In this document: in pieces, positions 14,511-22,822 of the stretch
How positions within the stretch are numbered: the stretch's first letter is position 1
Layout of the letters: each line of letters begins with the position of its first letter
NCBI GenBank assembly: GCA_963596015.1
Contig: CAVBJS010000040.1
Span: 1-26,155, forward strand
Reading direction: 5' to 3'
Length of the DNA stretch: 26,155 nt
From: CAG-791 sp963596015
GTDB taxonomy: Bacteria > Bacillota > Clostridia > Lachnospirales > Lachnospiraceae
Notes under the pieces: model-generated
What the model saw: only the letters and a program-made list of their open reading frames with translations
What the model was told of the DNA's origin: nothing
Database searches by the model: none
Program-made: the position numbers and the translations under genes

Positions 14511-16904
14511 TTATCTGCGCACGGCGGCCCGGATCAGATGGGCGGTTCCCTTGATACGGTGTCCGTTGGCCATCTCTGTCAGAGCTCTGGCCATTTCCAT
14601 GGTCACAAAGCCACCGGTCATCTTGGCGTAGCCGCGGATTGGCATATTATAGTTAAACAACACATTTAAGTTAGGCTTGCCCTGCCATTCGCTGATCTTC
14701 AGCAGCAGGCGAAGAATCCAGTAGAACAGTCTTCCCAGAATGCCCTTTCCGTAATACAGCTGGCATACCGCATCATTGATGTCGATCTCCCCACTCCAGC
14801 TGCCATCCGGAATCTCTCTTCCGTACAGTGTCTTAAACTCTGCATCTGTCACGTCTCCGATCTGTCCGGAGAAATAGGACGGCAGGGTTTCCTTGGTATA
14901 TCCGCCCTCTGCCACAGTACCTTCTACTGCCAGCTCTCCTGTCAGCACCATATGCTCTGCATCGGTGCCGATCATGATCTGATACGTACCGGATTCAATT
15001 TCCCAGGTATTGGTACGGGTATCGTAGAACCGAAAGGTCTTATCGTCGAAGGTGATGGTCACTTTTTTGGATTCTCCGGGAGCCAGGGTTACTCTGGAGA
15101 AGCCTTTCAACTCCCGCACCGGACGGAAGACGGTATCGGACTGCCTGCCCACATAGAGCTGGGCGATCTCCGTACCTTCTCTCTCTCCCGTATTGGTAAG
15201 AGTGAAGGTCACGCCCTCCCCTGTCACCTGCAGATCACTGTAAGCAAAGGTGGTATAGCTCAGTCCGTATCCGAAGGGGAAACGCACCTTCTTGCCCACT
15301 GTGGTGTAATACCGATAGCCTACATACAGGCCTTCCCGGTATTCACTGCTTCTCTCCTTGCTGGGATAATACCGGTAAGCCGGTGTATCCTCATAGCTCA
15401 AAGGATAAGTCTCATTGAGCTTACCGGAAGGATTTACCTGACCTGTCAGCACATGCAGCATGGCAGAAGCGCCGGCCTGTCCTCCCAGATACCCATGGAC
15501 GATACCCTTTACATAGGAATACCAGGGCATCTCGATGGCAGAGCCTGCGGAAAGTACTACTACTATATTATCATTGACAGTAGACAATTCGTCAATGAGG
15601 GCACTCTGGGCCTTGGGCATTTTCATATGGGTTCTGTCCAGTCCCTCGGACTCACTGATCTCATCCAGACCACCGAAGAACAGCACCACATCCGCCTTCT
15701 TTGCAGCTTCTCTTGCTTCCTGTACCAGCTTCTTATTCTCCTTGCGGTTGCGCACATAGCCCTGGGCATAGGAGACCACTTCCAGGTCGGTCTCTTTGAT
15801 CTGCTCTAAAATGGACTCCGGTGCCTTGGCCGGATTTACCAGAGAAGAGCCGGCGCCCTGATAACGGGGGGTGCGGGCAAAATCGCCGATGACCGCCACC
15901 TTGGTATGAGGCTTTAAAGGCAGGATCGCATCGTCGTTCTTCAGCAGTACGATGCTCTCCTGTGCAGCCTTTCGTGCCAGCTGATGATGACCTTCCACGT
16001 CATAGGAAGTATCCTTGGCCTTCTCGGTGGCCTCGTGGGTGGCGAAGATGACTTTTAAAAGCTCATCTAAGCGCTGATCCAGGATCTCCTCCGGCAGCGT
16101 GCCTTTCTTTACCGCACTGACGATATCATGAACGCCGGAATTGCCGGTGCCCGGCATCTCCAGATGGCTTCCGTTCTTTACGCCCAGGGCATGGTCGTTG
16201 CTGCCGCCCCAGTCAGAGACCACATAGCCGTCAAAGCCCCATTCATCCACCAGGATCTCCTGGAGCAGGTGACTGTCCTCATTGGCATATACACCGTTGA
16301 TCTCATTATAGCTGGACATGATGGATCTGGCTTTGCCTTCTTTTACGGCGATCTCAAATCCTGTGGTATACAGCTCCCGGAAGGTACGCTCATCCACCAC
16401 GGAATCATTGGCCATGCGACGCAGCTCCTGGCTGTTGGCTGCAAAGTGCTTCGGACATGCCGCAATGCCCTGGCTCTGGATGCCCCGGACATAGGCTGCT
16501 GCCATCTTGCCTGCCAGATAGGGATCCTCGGCAAAATACTCGAAGTTCCGGCCGCAGAGAGGGCTTCTCTTGATATTCAGGCCCGGCCCCAGAATGACAT
16601 TCACATTCATGGTCACCGCTTCCTGGGCCAGCGCCTGTCCGATCTCTTCTCCCAGCTTCTCATCCCAGGTATTGGCCATGCCTGCTGCCGTGGGAAAACA
16701 GGTAGCCGGCAGACTGGCATTTAATCCCAGATGATCTCCCGCTCCGGCCTGTCTGCGCAGTCCGTGAGGGCCGTCCGACATCACCATGGACGGAATGCCA
16801 TACTTCTCATAGTCCACCGTCTCCCAGGTATTCTTGCCGGACATCATCCGCGCCTTCTCTTCCAGTGTCATCTGCTTAATGATCTGCTCATATTGTAATT
16901 TCAT
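14511..16904 (-). CDS. Cytoplasmic GH3 beta-glucosidase with C-terminal extension
   Basis: A 797-aa GH3 enzyme in the usual order. The TIM barrel spans about 1-290, with DGPHGLR at 44-50, KHFAANSQE at 152-160 and nucleophile D231 in VVSDWGG. The alpha/beta domain spans about 310-540, with ESEGLDR carrying the likely acid/base Glu. An Fn3-like domain spans about 560-665. There is no signal peptide, so it should hydrolyse imported beta-glucosides or cello-oligomers. An extra 100-130 residues at the end include an amphipathic stretch GRLFYWILRLLLKISEW of unknown role. AAGGAG lies nine bases before the ATG. It heads an operon with a LytTR regulator and GHKL kinase, an uncommon partnership for a glucosidase. 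Confidence 0.93.
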   Translation of the reverse strand: MKLQYEQIIKQMTLEEKARMMSGKNTWETVDYEKYGIPSMVMSDGPHGLRRQAGAGDHLGLNASLPATCFPTAAGMANTWDEKLGEEIGQALAQEAVTMNVNVILGPGLNIKRSPLCGRNFEYFAEDPYLAGKMAAAYVRGIQSQGIAACPKHFAANSQELRRMANDSVVDERTFRELYTTGFEIAVKEGKARSIMSSYNEINGVYANEDSHLLQEILVDEWGFDGYVVSDWGGSNDHALGVKNGSHLEMPGTGNSGVHDIVSAVKKGTLPEEILDQRLDELLKVIFATHEATEKAKDTSYDVEGHHQLARKAAQESIVLLKNDDAILPLKPHTKVAVIGDFARTPRYQGAGSSLVNPAKAPESILEQIKETDLEVVSYAQGYVRNRKENKKLVQEAREAAKKADVVLFFGGLDEISESEGLDRTHMKMPKAQSALIDELSTVNDNIVVVLSAGSAIEMPWYSYVKGIVHGYLGGQAGASAMLHVLTGQVNPSGKLNETYPLSYEDTPAYRYYPSKERSSEYREGLYVGYRYYTTVGKKVRFPFGYGLSYTTFAYSDLQVTGEGVTFTLTNTGEREGTEIAQLYVGRQSDTVFRPVRELKGFSRVTLAPGESKKVTITFDDKTFRFYDTRTNTWEIESGTYQIMIGTDAEHMVLTGELAVEGTVAEGGYTKETLPSYFSGQIGDVTDAEFKTLYGREIPDGSWSGEIDINDAVCQLYYGKGILGRLFYWILRLLLKISEWQGKPNLNVLFNYNMPIRGYAKMTGGFVTMEMARALTEMANGHRIKGTAHLIRAAVRR

Positions 16905-16981
16905 AGAAAACCGCTCCTTAGCTTATACTTATGGTGATCTTATCTTAGCACCTGATCAGCTGCGCTAAGGTTTTTCACACG

Positions 16982-17010
16982 AATGGTTGTTATTTTGCAT
17001 AAACGGTTGG
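16982..17010. promoter_or_regulatory. Possible LytTR-type direct repeats upstream of the GH3 operon
   Basis: AATGGTTG (16982-16989) and AACGGTTG (17002-17009) are direct repeats 20 bp apart, 80-105 bases before the GH3 start. Their GGTTG core and two-turn spacing resemble LytTR sites, and the operon encodes a LytTR protein. The match to published consensus forms is only partial. Confidence 0.35.
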
Positions 17011-17094
17011 GATCGTTAACTTTTCCTTTCCCATGGGTGACCGTCAAGACCGAACAGCGGATAACATCTGTGATAACTATGGTATAATGGCATG

Positions 17095-17124
17095 ACAATA
17101 CAACATCTGACAATTCAACATCTG
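17095..17124. repeat. 15-bp tandem repeat with AACATCTG core
   Basis: ACAATACAACATCTG is followed without gap by ACAATTCAACATCTG; they differ at one base. A third AACATCTG lies at 17063-17070. They could be protein-binding repeats or part of a small RNA. Confidence 0.7.
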
Positions 17125-17138
17125 CCGATATATGTAGT

Positions 17139-17181
17139 GAAAAGCGGAGCGTTTGGATGTATTCCAAACGCTCCGCTTTTC
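17139..17181. terminator. Strong symmetric hairpin, likely bidirectional terminator
   Basis: A perfect 19-bp inverted repeat (17139-17157 with 17163-17181) with a 5-base loop. Either strand ends in CCGCTTTTC, so it can serve as a terminator both ways. On the minus strand it would stop transcripts leaving the GH32 gene. Confidence 0.7.
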
Positions 17182-17186
17182 GTACT

Positions 17187-17393
17187 TTAATGTACCGCAG
17201 GTAGATTAATGAGACTTTGGCTGCAAGCAGCCAATTCCCATTAATCTACCGCAGGTTTTGGCTAGCCCTCATCTGGATTTTCCTTTGGAAAATCCAGATG
17301 AGGACGGCCAGAGGCGCTTCGCGCCTTGGCCGCCTGCGGTACATTAATGTGACTTTGGCTGCGAGCAGCCAATTCCCATTAATGTACCGCAGG
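17187..17393. repeat. Nested palindrome cluster (two copies of a ~55-60-bp palindrome)
   Basis: Copy 2 (17333-17393) has 17-bp outer arms CCTGCGGTACATTAATG and its complement, with inner arms TTGGCTGC/GCAGCCAA. Copy 1 (17201-17255) has the same layout with GTAGATTAATG/CATTAATCTAC, so both arms changed together. Between them are a perfect 17-bp hairpin (17267-17283 with 17287-17303) and a GGCC...AGGCGC-TTC-GCGCCT...GGCC hairpin (17306-17331). Segment 17187-17201 also complements 17333-17347. This resembles REP- or MITE-like intergenic DNA. Spacing is irregular and it is not a CRISPR. Confidence 0.85.
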
Positions 17394-17400
17394 TGCTATC

Positions 17401-18699
17401 CTAATATTTCACGTTGCTTATAACATACTCCCCGTCATTGACGAAGATCTCCACCAGGTTCCGTTCGATATAGATCTCCAGCCGGCAGTGGTCTCCTACT
17501 TTTGGGGTGCTGCACTTGGTGTGCCAGACCGCATCCGCAGGCAGGCATCCTGTCCGGTCTGTGCAAACGCAGCCATCCATTAATGTGATGGTTATACCGC
17601 CTGCCACAAGGCTCTCCCCTTCCTGCAGGGTCGCCTCCATTCTCTCATAGCCTTCCTTTTCCCACAGGTCCACATTTTCTTTAAGTTTCCGGTGGTCGGC
17701 ATCTGCAAAAAATGCTCTCGCACTGGGGTGTACCGGTGTTACCAGTTCATTCTCTCTCCATTGCACTTCCCGGGGAAGGCCCATCATGCCGTTCCAAAGC
17801 TTTCCGCCGGAAGCCTCATTATCCTCCGGCTGCTGGGGCACCGGCATCCGCATCCAGGCCATGACCGTCCGTCTTCCTTCTGCATCCAGGTTGGTCTGGG
17901 GGGCATAAAGATCAAAGCCGTAGTCCAGGAATTTTTCTTTGCCGCGCAGTGCCACTTCGCCGGTTGCCGGATCGAAATCCACCGGCTGTATTGTACTCTG
18001 ACTCTCCGGATACTCTGTGCCCTTCTTATTCCCCATAGGAGAACTGATCAGCACATATTTTCCATCCAGACAGAACAGATCCGGACACTCCAGCCCTCTT
18101 CCCAGCCGCTTATCCTGCAGACGATTCTGGTATTCCCAGTGCAGACTGTCCGTGCTCTTATACAGCAGCAATACGCCTTCCTGCTGCAGATGAGTGCTGG
18201 CAAGGCACATATGATACCCCTCTTCATCCTTCCATACCTTGGGATCCCGACAGTCCTGAGGATCTCCGATGGAAGTATCCTGAATAGAGGGGATGATGAG
18301 CATTTTGCCATGCATATTATCGAAGGTAAACCCATCCTCCGAGATGATCATGGCCTGGGACTGGGTGTTTTTGCCGTCCTTAGCCACATGGATATTCTCG
18401 GGATCCTCCTGCTCATACCGGACTGCCGTATAATACAGCTGCATTTTCCCGTCTTTTTCCAGGGCGCTTCCGGAGAAGACACCGTTGGCGTCAAATTCCC
18501 GGGTGGGATAAAGGGCCACGCCCAGATGCTTCCAATGTATCAGATCCGCACTGACGGCATGGCCCCAGTGCATGGTCCCCCACTGTGGTTCATAGGGGAA
18601 ATACTGATAAAAGAGATGATATTGTCCTTTGTAATAGATAAAACCATTGGGATCGTTGATCCATCCGCCGGGTGCCTTCAGATGCAATGTATTGTGCAT
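17401..18699 (-). CDS. GH32 beta-fructosidase / sucrose(-6-phosphate) hydrolase
   Basis: A 432-aa cytoplasmic enzyme releasing fructose from sucrose, sucrose-6-phosphate or short fructans. All three GH32 catalytic motifs are present: WINDPNG (nucleophile D16), RDP at 151-153 (transition-state Asp), and ECPD with acid/base E204. The five-bladed propeller is followed by a C-terminal beta-sandwich ending in ERNLVEIFVNDGE. I chose the ATG at 18699 because the fold starts at once and AAGGA-type sites precede it; the open frame runs 53 codons further but overlaps the upstream gene and lacks family sequence. It follows the amylosucrase-family gene by 112 bases. Having no phosphotransferase gene nearby, the substrate is more likely free sucrose or fructo-oligosaccharide. 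Confidence 0.92.
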   Translation of the reverse strand: MHNTLHLKAPGGWINDPNGFIYYKGQYHLFYQYFPYEPQWGTMHWGHAVSADLIHWKHLGVALYPTREFDANGVFSGSALEKDGKMQLYYTAVRYEQEDPENIHVAKDGKNTQSQAMIISEDGFTFDNMHGKMLIIPSIQDTSIGDPQDCRDPKVWKDEEGYHMCLASTHLQQEGVLLLYKSTDSLHWEYQNRLQDKRLGRGLECPDLFCLDGKYVLISSPMGNKKGTEYPESQSTIQPVDFDPATGEVALRGKEKFLDYGFDLYAPQTNLDAEGRRTVMAWMRMPVPQQPEDNEASGGKLWNGMMGLPREVQWRENELVTPVHPSARAFFADADHRKLKENVDLWEKEGYERMEATLQEGESLVAGGITITLMDGCVCTDRTGCLPADAVWHTKCSTPKVGDHCRLEIYIERNLVEIFVNDGEYVISNVKY

Positions 18700-18811
18700 A
18701 TTTCCTTCGTCCTTCCCTTCCATATTACTGTTCACGCCCCAGCCAGGCAGTGGTTCCTGCCTAAGTCCTGTCAGAGTTGTCTGAACAATGCCCCATCTGT
18801 CTTCCAAGATG

Positions 18812-20692
18812 TCAATCCTCCGCTGCTGCATCCTCATGAATGGCCCAGACATATTCATAGGGCTTTAAGGTAATGCCCACCGACTTTACCGTTTTGTCGT
18901 CGCTTAGATAATCCCGATAGCCATCTGCAAATTCCATGATCCACGCATCCTTCTCCTGATCTGAGAAATTAAACAGGCCGATCATTCTCTTACCGTCTTT
19001 GATGCGGATCATCCCCAGTACGGAACCATTGTGGGTTTCTATGGTATATACGTTGGCGTTGCTGTCAAAAATATCGTCCTTTCGGCGAGCCGCTTCCAGT
19101 GCGCAAAGGCCCCGGTGCATCCGTCCTTCTGTGGAGTCTGCCTCCGGGATACGCTCTACTGCCTCCCAATGGAATTTGCCACGATGAAGGTAACGGGAAT
19201 CCTCTGCCTTCAGCGGATTCTGGTGATAGGTCCAGTCATTGACGGCTGCGATCTCATCCCCGCTGTAGATCACCGGAATACCGGACTGGAACAGCAGGAA
19301 TGCATGTAGCATCAGATCCAGCTGAATGCCCACGGCAATCTTGTCCGGATTGTTCTCAAAGCCGCCCCGCTCAATACCGCACATGGATGCTGTGGTTCCG
19401 CAGAATCTGGCATCGCCGGTTATGAAATCCTCATTGTACAGCTCACCGGTACTGGTGCTGAAATCATATTTTCCAAGGAAATAATCATTCAGGAAGCGTT
19501 TGTGGGGCACTTCTTTTACGCCCTTCTGCTCCAGGAATTTAAAATCCAAACCCCAGCCAATGTCATCATGACAACGGATATAGTTCAAAAAGCCGTAGGT
19601 CTTGGGCAGGCCCACCACCTGGTCGGTCTGATAGCGAAGGAGGGATACGTCTCTGGTGGCCACGGTATGCCAAAGGGTGCACATGGTAGTGGCATTGTAG
19701 AGCATGTGGCATTCCGGCTTTTCCGGAGTGCCGAAATAGGGTGCCAGTTCCTTGGGCTCCATTACCACCTCTCCCAGCAGTAGTACGCCGGGGCACACGA
19801 TCTCCGTGATCAGGCGTATCATGCGAACGATGGTATGCACCTGAGGAAGGTTCCGGCAATTGGTCCCCAGCTGCTTCCAGATATAGGGAACCGCATCGAT
19901 GCGGATGATATCGATGCCGCGATTAGCCAGATACAGCAGATTGGCTGCCATTTCGTTAAATACTACCGGATTCCAGTAATTCAGATCCCACTGATAAGGA
20001 TAGAACGAGGTCATCACATATTTGCCCAGCTCCGGCAGGTAGGTGAAATTCCCCGGTGCCGTCTTGGGAAAAACCTCCGGCACAGTGCGCTCGAACTGGG
20101 CCGGCAGACCATAGTCATCATAGAAGAAATAGCGGTCCTGGTACTCTCTTTCGCCTGCCCGTGCGCGTCTTGCCCACTCGTGCTCCTCGGAGGTATGGTT
20201 CATCACGTAGTCCAGGCAGACACAGATGCCCCGGTCATGGCAATCCGTTGTCAGTGCCGACAGATCCTCCATGGTTCCCAAACTGGGCAATACCTTGCGG
20301 AAATCCGCCACCGCATAACCGCCGTCGCTTCTTCCCTCCGGTGTGTCCAGAAGGGGCATCAGGTGCAGGTAGTTGATGCCGCTCTTTTCCAGATAATCCA
20401 GATGCTTGCGCACTCCCTGCAGATTTCCACCGAAGTTTTCGGTATAGAGCATCATACCCACAAGGTCGTTTTTCAAATACCAGGAGGGTTCCTTCTCCCG
20501 CTGCAGATCCGAAGCCTTCAGTGCCTCTTCCCGCTCATTGTAAAATGCCTCCATGGATCTGCAAAGATTATAATAATTCATGGTCTGTCCATGATACAGC
20601 TCCATGTACAGCCATTTTAACTCATCGCTGCGGGCAGCCAGTCGACGCTGAAAATCATTCTGCCCTGCTTTTTCTTTACTACTTTTTTTCAT
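18812..20692 (-). CDS. GH13 amylosucrase-family enzyme (subfamily 4 type)
   Basis: A 626-aa protein that aligns end to end from memory with Neisseria amylosucrase (about 630 aa). Shared features are a helical N-domain, then INYLHLMPLL and RSDGGYAV (D123, the residue that shapes the sucrose site). The nucleophile is D266 in IRIDAV, the acid/base E308 in LLGEV, and the transition-state pair H375-D376 in RCHDDIGW. EDSRYLHR carries the Arg expected to salt-bridge D123. Enzymes of this group either build alpha-1,4-glucan from sucrose or simply hydrolyse it; sequence alone does not settle which. There is no signal peptide. It lies between the permease and GH32 genes, and its start is preceded by copy B of the multi-hairpin element. 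Confidence 0.88.
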   Translation of the reverse strand: MKKSSKEKAGQNDFQRRLAARSDELKWLYMELYHGQTMNYYNLCRSMEAFYNEREEALKASDLQREKEPSWYLKNDLVGMMLYTENFGGNLQGVRKHLDYLEKSGINYLHLMPLLDTPEGRSDGGYAVADFRKVLPSLGTMEDLSALTTDCHDRGICVCLDYVMNHTSEEHEWARRARAGEREYQDRYFFYDDYGLPAQFERTVPEVFPKTAPGNFTYLPELGKYVMTSFYPYQWDLNYWNPVVFNEMAANLLYLANRGIDIIRIDAVPYIWKQLGTNCRNLPQVHTIVRMIRLITEIVCPGVLLLGEVVMEPKELAPYFGTPEKPECHMLYNATTMCTLWHTVATRDVSLLRYQTDQVVGLPKTYGFLNYIRCHDDIGWGLDFKFLEQKGVKEVPHKRFLNDYFLGKYDFSTSTGELYNEDFITGDARFCGTTASMCGIERGGFENNPDKIAVGIQLDLMLHAFLLFQSGIPVIYSGDEIAAVNDWTYHQNPLKAEDSRYLHRGKFHWEAVERIPEADSTEGRMHRGLCALEAARRKDDIFDSNANVYTIETHNGSVLGMIRIKDGKRMIGLFNFSDQEKDAWIMEFADGYRDYLSDDKTVKSVGITLKPYEYVWAIHEDAAAED

Positions 20693-20719
20693 GTTTACCT
20701 TTCAAGCCTACTTCTCTAT

Positions 20720-20845
20720 GCCACAGCCGTCTGTAGCAGCGTGGGGAGAATCTCGCGCAGGCCGATCCTCCGATACAATATGCACCTATGACGCTTACGG
20801 CGTCAATACTGTTTGAAAGAAATACTGTCAAACACTTCTTTTAAA
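20720..20845 (-). promoter_or_regulatory. Multi-hairpin leader element, copy B
   Basis: In minus-strand RNA order there are three conserved parts: a distal hairpin (20811-20844), an 8-bp stem GGAGGATC/GATTCTCC (20764-20771 with 20745-20752) around an 11-base loop with core GCCTGCGCG, and a 7-bp stem (20731-20737 with 20720-20726). It ends 27 bases before the amylosucrase ATG. Spacing of the two proximal stems is identical to copy A (24145-24271), and one pair in the last stem shows a compensatory G-C to A-U change. Confidence 0.65.
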
Positions 20846-20862
20846 TTACCTCTATGCAGTTA

Positions 20863-20892
20863 CATCCAGGTTCCCCGTAGGAAACCTGGATG
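20863..20892 (-). terminator. Hairpin after the second permease gene
   Basis: CATCCAGGTTCCC and GGAAACCTGGATG form a 13-bp stem with one mismatch and a 4-base loop, about 40 bases after the permease stop. No T run follows, so partial termination or mRNA end protection is more likely than full termination. Confidence 0.45.
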
Positions 20893-20931
20893 GATGCCGA
20901 ACAATTAACTTTTTATCTATCTGCTTTATAC

Positions 20932-21789
20932 TTACTTCACCGCACCGGCTGTCACACCTTCTACAATGTAGCGCTGCAGGAACAGATACAGGATCAGGAT
21001 CGGCAGCATCGCCAGAAGAAGGGCTGCCATGATCAGACCGATATCCGTAGAGAAGGTTCCGTAGAACACCTGGGTTGCAATGGGAAGGGTATACAGCTCT
21101 TTTCTTCCAAGGATCAGGCTGGGAAGCAGATAATCGTTCCAGAAGGCCATAGCGTCGATGATCGCCACCGTAGCAATGGTAGGCTTAAGCATAGGGAATA
21201 CGATCTTCCAGTAGATCTGCCAACGGGTGCACCCGTCAATGGTGCCTGCCTCCTCCAGTGCGATGGGCACATTGGTATGAATGGCACCGTGGAACATGAA
21301 GGTGGCCATGGACAGGGAGAAACCTACGTGCATAAAGATCAGGGTCACCCGATGGTTCAGAACACCCAGCATACCGCCATAGATGGACACTAACGGGATC
21401 ATCAGCACCTGGAAAGGAATGACCATGGAAGCGATCATCAAAGCAAACAGAAGGTTGGTCACCTTCCATTTCCGGCGCACCATGACGTAGGCTGTCATGG
21501 AAGATAACAGGATGGTGAATACCGTGGAGCTTACGGTAATGAGGAAGGAATTTCCAAAGGCGTTAAAGAAATTCATCTTCTTAACGGCCGAGGGAAAGTT
21601 CTTCAGTGTGAATCCGTGGGCGCCGACCAGCGCTAACGGATTGCTGGTAATATCTGCCTTGGTCTTAAATACATTGATGATGACCATAAAGAACGGGAAC
21701 ACAAAGATCACCAGCATCAGGATCAATACAACAAATTTCAGGACACGCAATACGCTTTTCTGAGCTGCCGCTTTTTCGTTCTGATTCAT
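20932..21789 (-). CDS. Sugar ABC transporter permease, MalG-type (CUT1)
   Basis: A 285-aa inner membrane protein with about six membrane helices: the first is near residues 16-38 and the last ends near 270. The cytoplasmic EAA loop reads EEAGTIDGC at 179-187, the contact point for the ATPase. With its partner it forms the channel for a sugar delivered by the lipoprotein encoded at 22823-24130. The ATG overlaps the upstream permease stop by four bases (ATGA), and GGGGGAGG lies in front. No ATPase gene is in the operon, so a shared MsmX/MsiK-type ATPase encoded elsewhere is expected. Confidence 0.93.
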   Translation of the reverse strand: MNQNEKAAAQKSVLRVLKFVVLILMLVIFVFPFFMVIINVFKTKADITSNPLALVGAHGFTLKNFPSAVKKMNFFNAFGNSFLITVSSTVFTILLSSMTAYVMVRRKWKVTNLLFALMIASMVIPFQVLMIPLVSIYGGMLGVLNHRVTLIFMHVGFSLSMATFMFHGAIHTNVPIALEEAGTIDGCTRWQIYWKIVFPMLKPTIATVAIIDAMAFWNDYLLPSLILGRKELYTLPIATQVFYGTFSTDIGLIMAALLLAMLPILILYLFLQRYIVEGVTAGAVK

Positions 21790-22667
21790 GCCTGTACCTC
21801 CCCCTTCTTACCGATGTAAACCTGCAGTCCGCCGATAACGGCGCAGACCACAAAGAGTACCAGTGCTTCCGCCTGACCGGTTCCGTAATTCTTATACTTG
21901 AAGGCCTGGTTGTACACGTGCATAGCTGCCAGCACGGAGCTGTTGAAGGGTTCGCCGTTGGTCAGTGAAAGGTTCACATCGTAGACCATGAAGCAACGTG
22001 TGATGGTCAAAAACAGGCACTGTACAAAGGAAGAAACCATAAGCGGAACGGAAATGCTGATCATTCTCTGGAAGCCGTTGCAGCCGTCGATGGAAGCTGC
22101 CTCCAGCACATCCTCGGAAACGCTCATAAAGCCCGCAATGTAGATCAGCATCATATAGCCTGCATATTGCCATACCGAAACGATGATCAGGCACAGCAGC
22201 GCTCCGTTGGTGGTAGCCAGCCATGAGGTGGACAGTGCACCGATGGAAAAAGACTCACCCAGCTTGACAAACGCACGGTTGAAAACGAATTTCCACACAT
22301 ATCCCAGGACAATACCGCCGATCAGGTTCGGAATGAAAAAGCCTGCCCGGAAGAAATTCTGTCCCTTCACACCGCTGGTCAGCATATAAGCCAGAAGGAA
22401 AGCAATGACATTTACCAGGATCACCGAGATGGCTGAATATAAGAAGGTTCTTCCCAGAGCCTGCCAGTAGGCAGTGTCCTGAAAGGTTGCAACATAGTTG
22501 GCAAGCCCTACGAAAGGCTTTTCTTTGGAAACGCCGTCCCAACTGGTGAAGGTCAGGTAAAGACCATACAGGAACGGGACGATGACGACCGCACAGAATA
22601 CAAAGGTGGTGATTCCGGCGAACATCAGAAACTCTTTTACTTTGTAAGATTTTGAATTCGTTCTCAA
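21786..22667 (-). CDS. Sugar ABC transporter permease, MalF-type (CUT1)
   Basis: A 293-aa membrane protein with six helices, beginning with the hydrophobic run near 13-40 and carrying the EAA loop LEAASIDGC at 188-196. It is the first of two permeases, four bases overlapping the next. The start codon appears to be TTG, with GGAGGG eight to nine bases upstream; the next ATG (codon 15) would cut into the first helix. Two stem-loops (22689-22726, 22773-22806) separate it from the binding-protein gene, a usual way to make more binding protein than permease. Confidence 0.92.
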   Translation of the reverse strand: MRTNSKSYKVKEFLMFAGITTFVFCAVVIVPFLYGLYLTFTSWDGVSKEKPFVGLANYVATFQDTAYWQALGRTFLYSAISVILVNVIAFLLAYMLTSGVKGQNFFRAGFFIPNLIGGIVLGYVWKFVFNRAFVKLGESFSIGALSTSWLATTNGALLCLIIVSVWQYAGYMMLIYIAGFMSVSEDVLEAASIDGCNGFQRMISISVPLMVSSFVQCLFLTITRCFMVYDVNLSLTNGEPFNSSVLAAMHVYNQAFKYKNYGTGQAEALVLFVVCAVIGGLQVYIGKKGEVQA

Positions 22668-22688
22668 TTGTCTTCCCTCCTCTTACAA

Positions 22689-22726
22689 AGCCCGGCGGAG
22701 CGGCCCCTGCCCTCCTGCGCCGGGCT
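22689..22726 (-). terminator. GC-rich stem-loop in the binding-protein/permease gap
   Basis: AGCCCGGCG and CGCCGGGCT give a perfect 9-bp stem with a 20-base loop. On the minus strand only CTTTG follows, so it is likely a weak attenuator or a block to exonucleases. It lies close ahead of the permease ribosome site. Confidence 0.45.
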
Positions 22727-22772
22727 GATACATCTGATCAAATCCCCATGTCAGTACTGTTTTTTCGTCATA

Positions 22773-22806
22773 CACAGCTGCACGGATCTACATCTGTGCA
22801 GCTGTG
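22773..22806 (-). terminator. Stem-loop just after the binding-protein gene
   Basis: A perfect 11-bp inverted repeat with core ACAGCTGCAC/GTGCAGCTGT and a 12-base loop, 16 bases after the stop. No T run follows. Such hairpins protect the abundant mRNA of the binding-protein gene from decay. Confidence 0.5.
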
Positions 22807-22822
22807 CATATCGCGATCTTTA

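Larger units (their letters stand above)
17080..17185 (+). ncRNA. Candidate small RNA between extended -10 and terminator
   Basis: TGGTATAAT at 17080-17088 is a perfect extended -10 on the plus strand, but no good -35 lies 17 bases upstream. A transcript starting near 17095 would contain two tandem 15-base repeats with core AACATCTG and end at the hairpin 17139-17181, about 90 nt in all. There is no open frame of note. This rests only on promoter and terminator shape. Confidence 0.3.
16905..17400. other. 496-base gene-free region between GH3 and GH32 genes
   Basis: I see no credible gene here. From left to right it holds possible LytTR-like direct repeats (16982-17010), a 15-bp tandem repeat (17095-17124) beside a plus-strand extended -10 sequence, a strong 19-bp hairpin (17139-17181), and a nested palindrome cluster (17187-17393). 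The cluster starts right behind the GH32 stop. Confidence 0.8.

Noticed and set aside
17187..17393. CRISPR array
   Set aside because: Repeats are palindromic, only two copies, irregularly spaced, and no cas genes are present.
18700..18858. N-terminal extension of the GH32 protein to position 18858
   Set aside because: The extra 53 residues overlap the upstream gene, resemble no GH32 sequence, and a better start with a ribosome site is at 18699.
17692..18873. 393-codon plus-strand open frame opposite the GH32 gene
   Set aside because: It is antisense to a gene with all three catalytic motifs and its translation shows no domain; a codon-bias shadow.
19835..20620. 261-codon plus-strand open frame opposite the amylosucrase-family gene
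   Set aside because: It is the antisense shadow of a conserved GH13 gene, without its own ribosome site.
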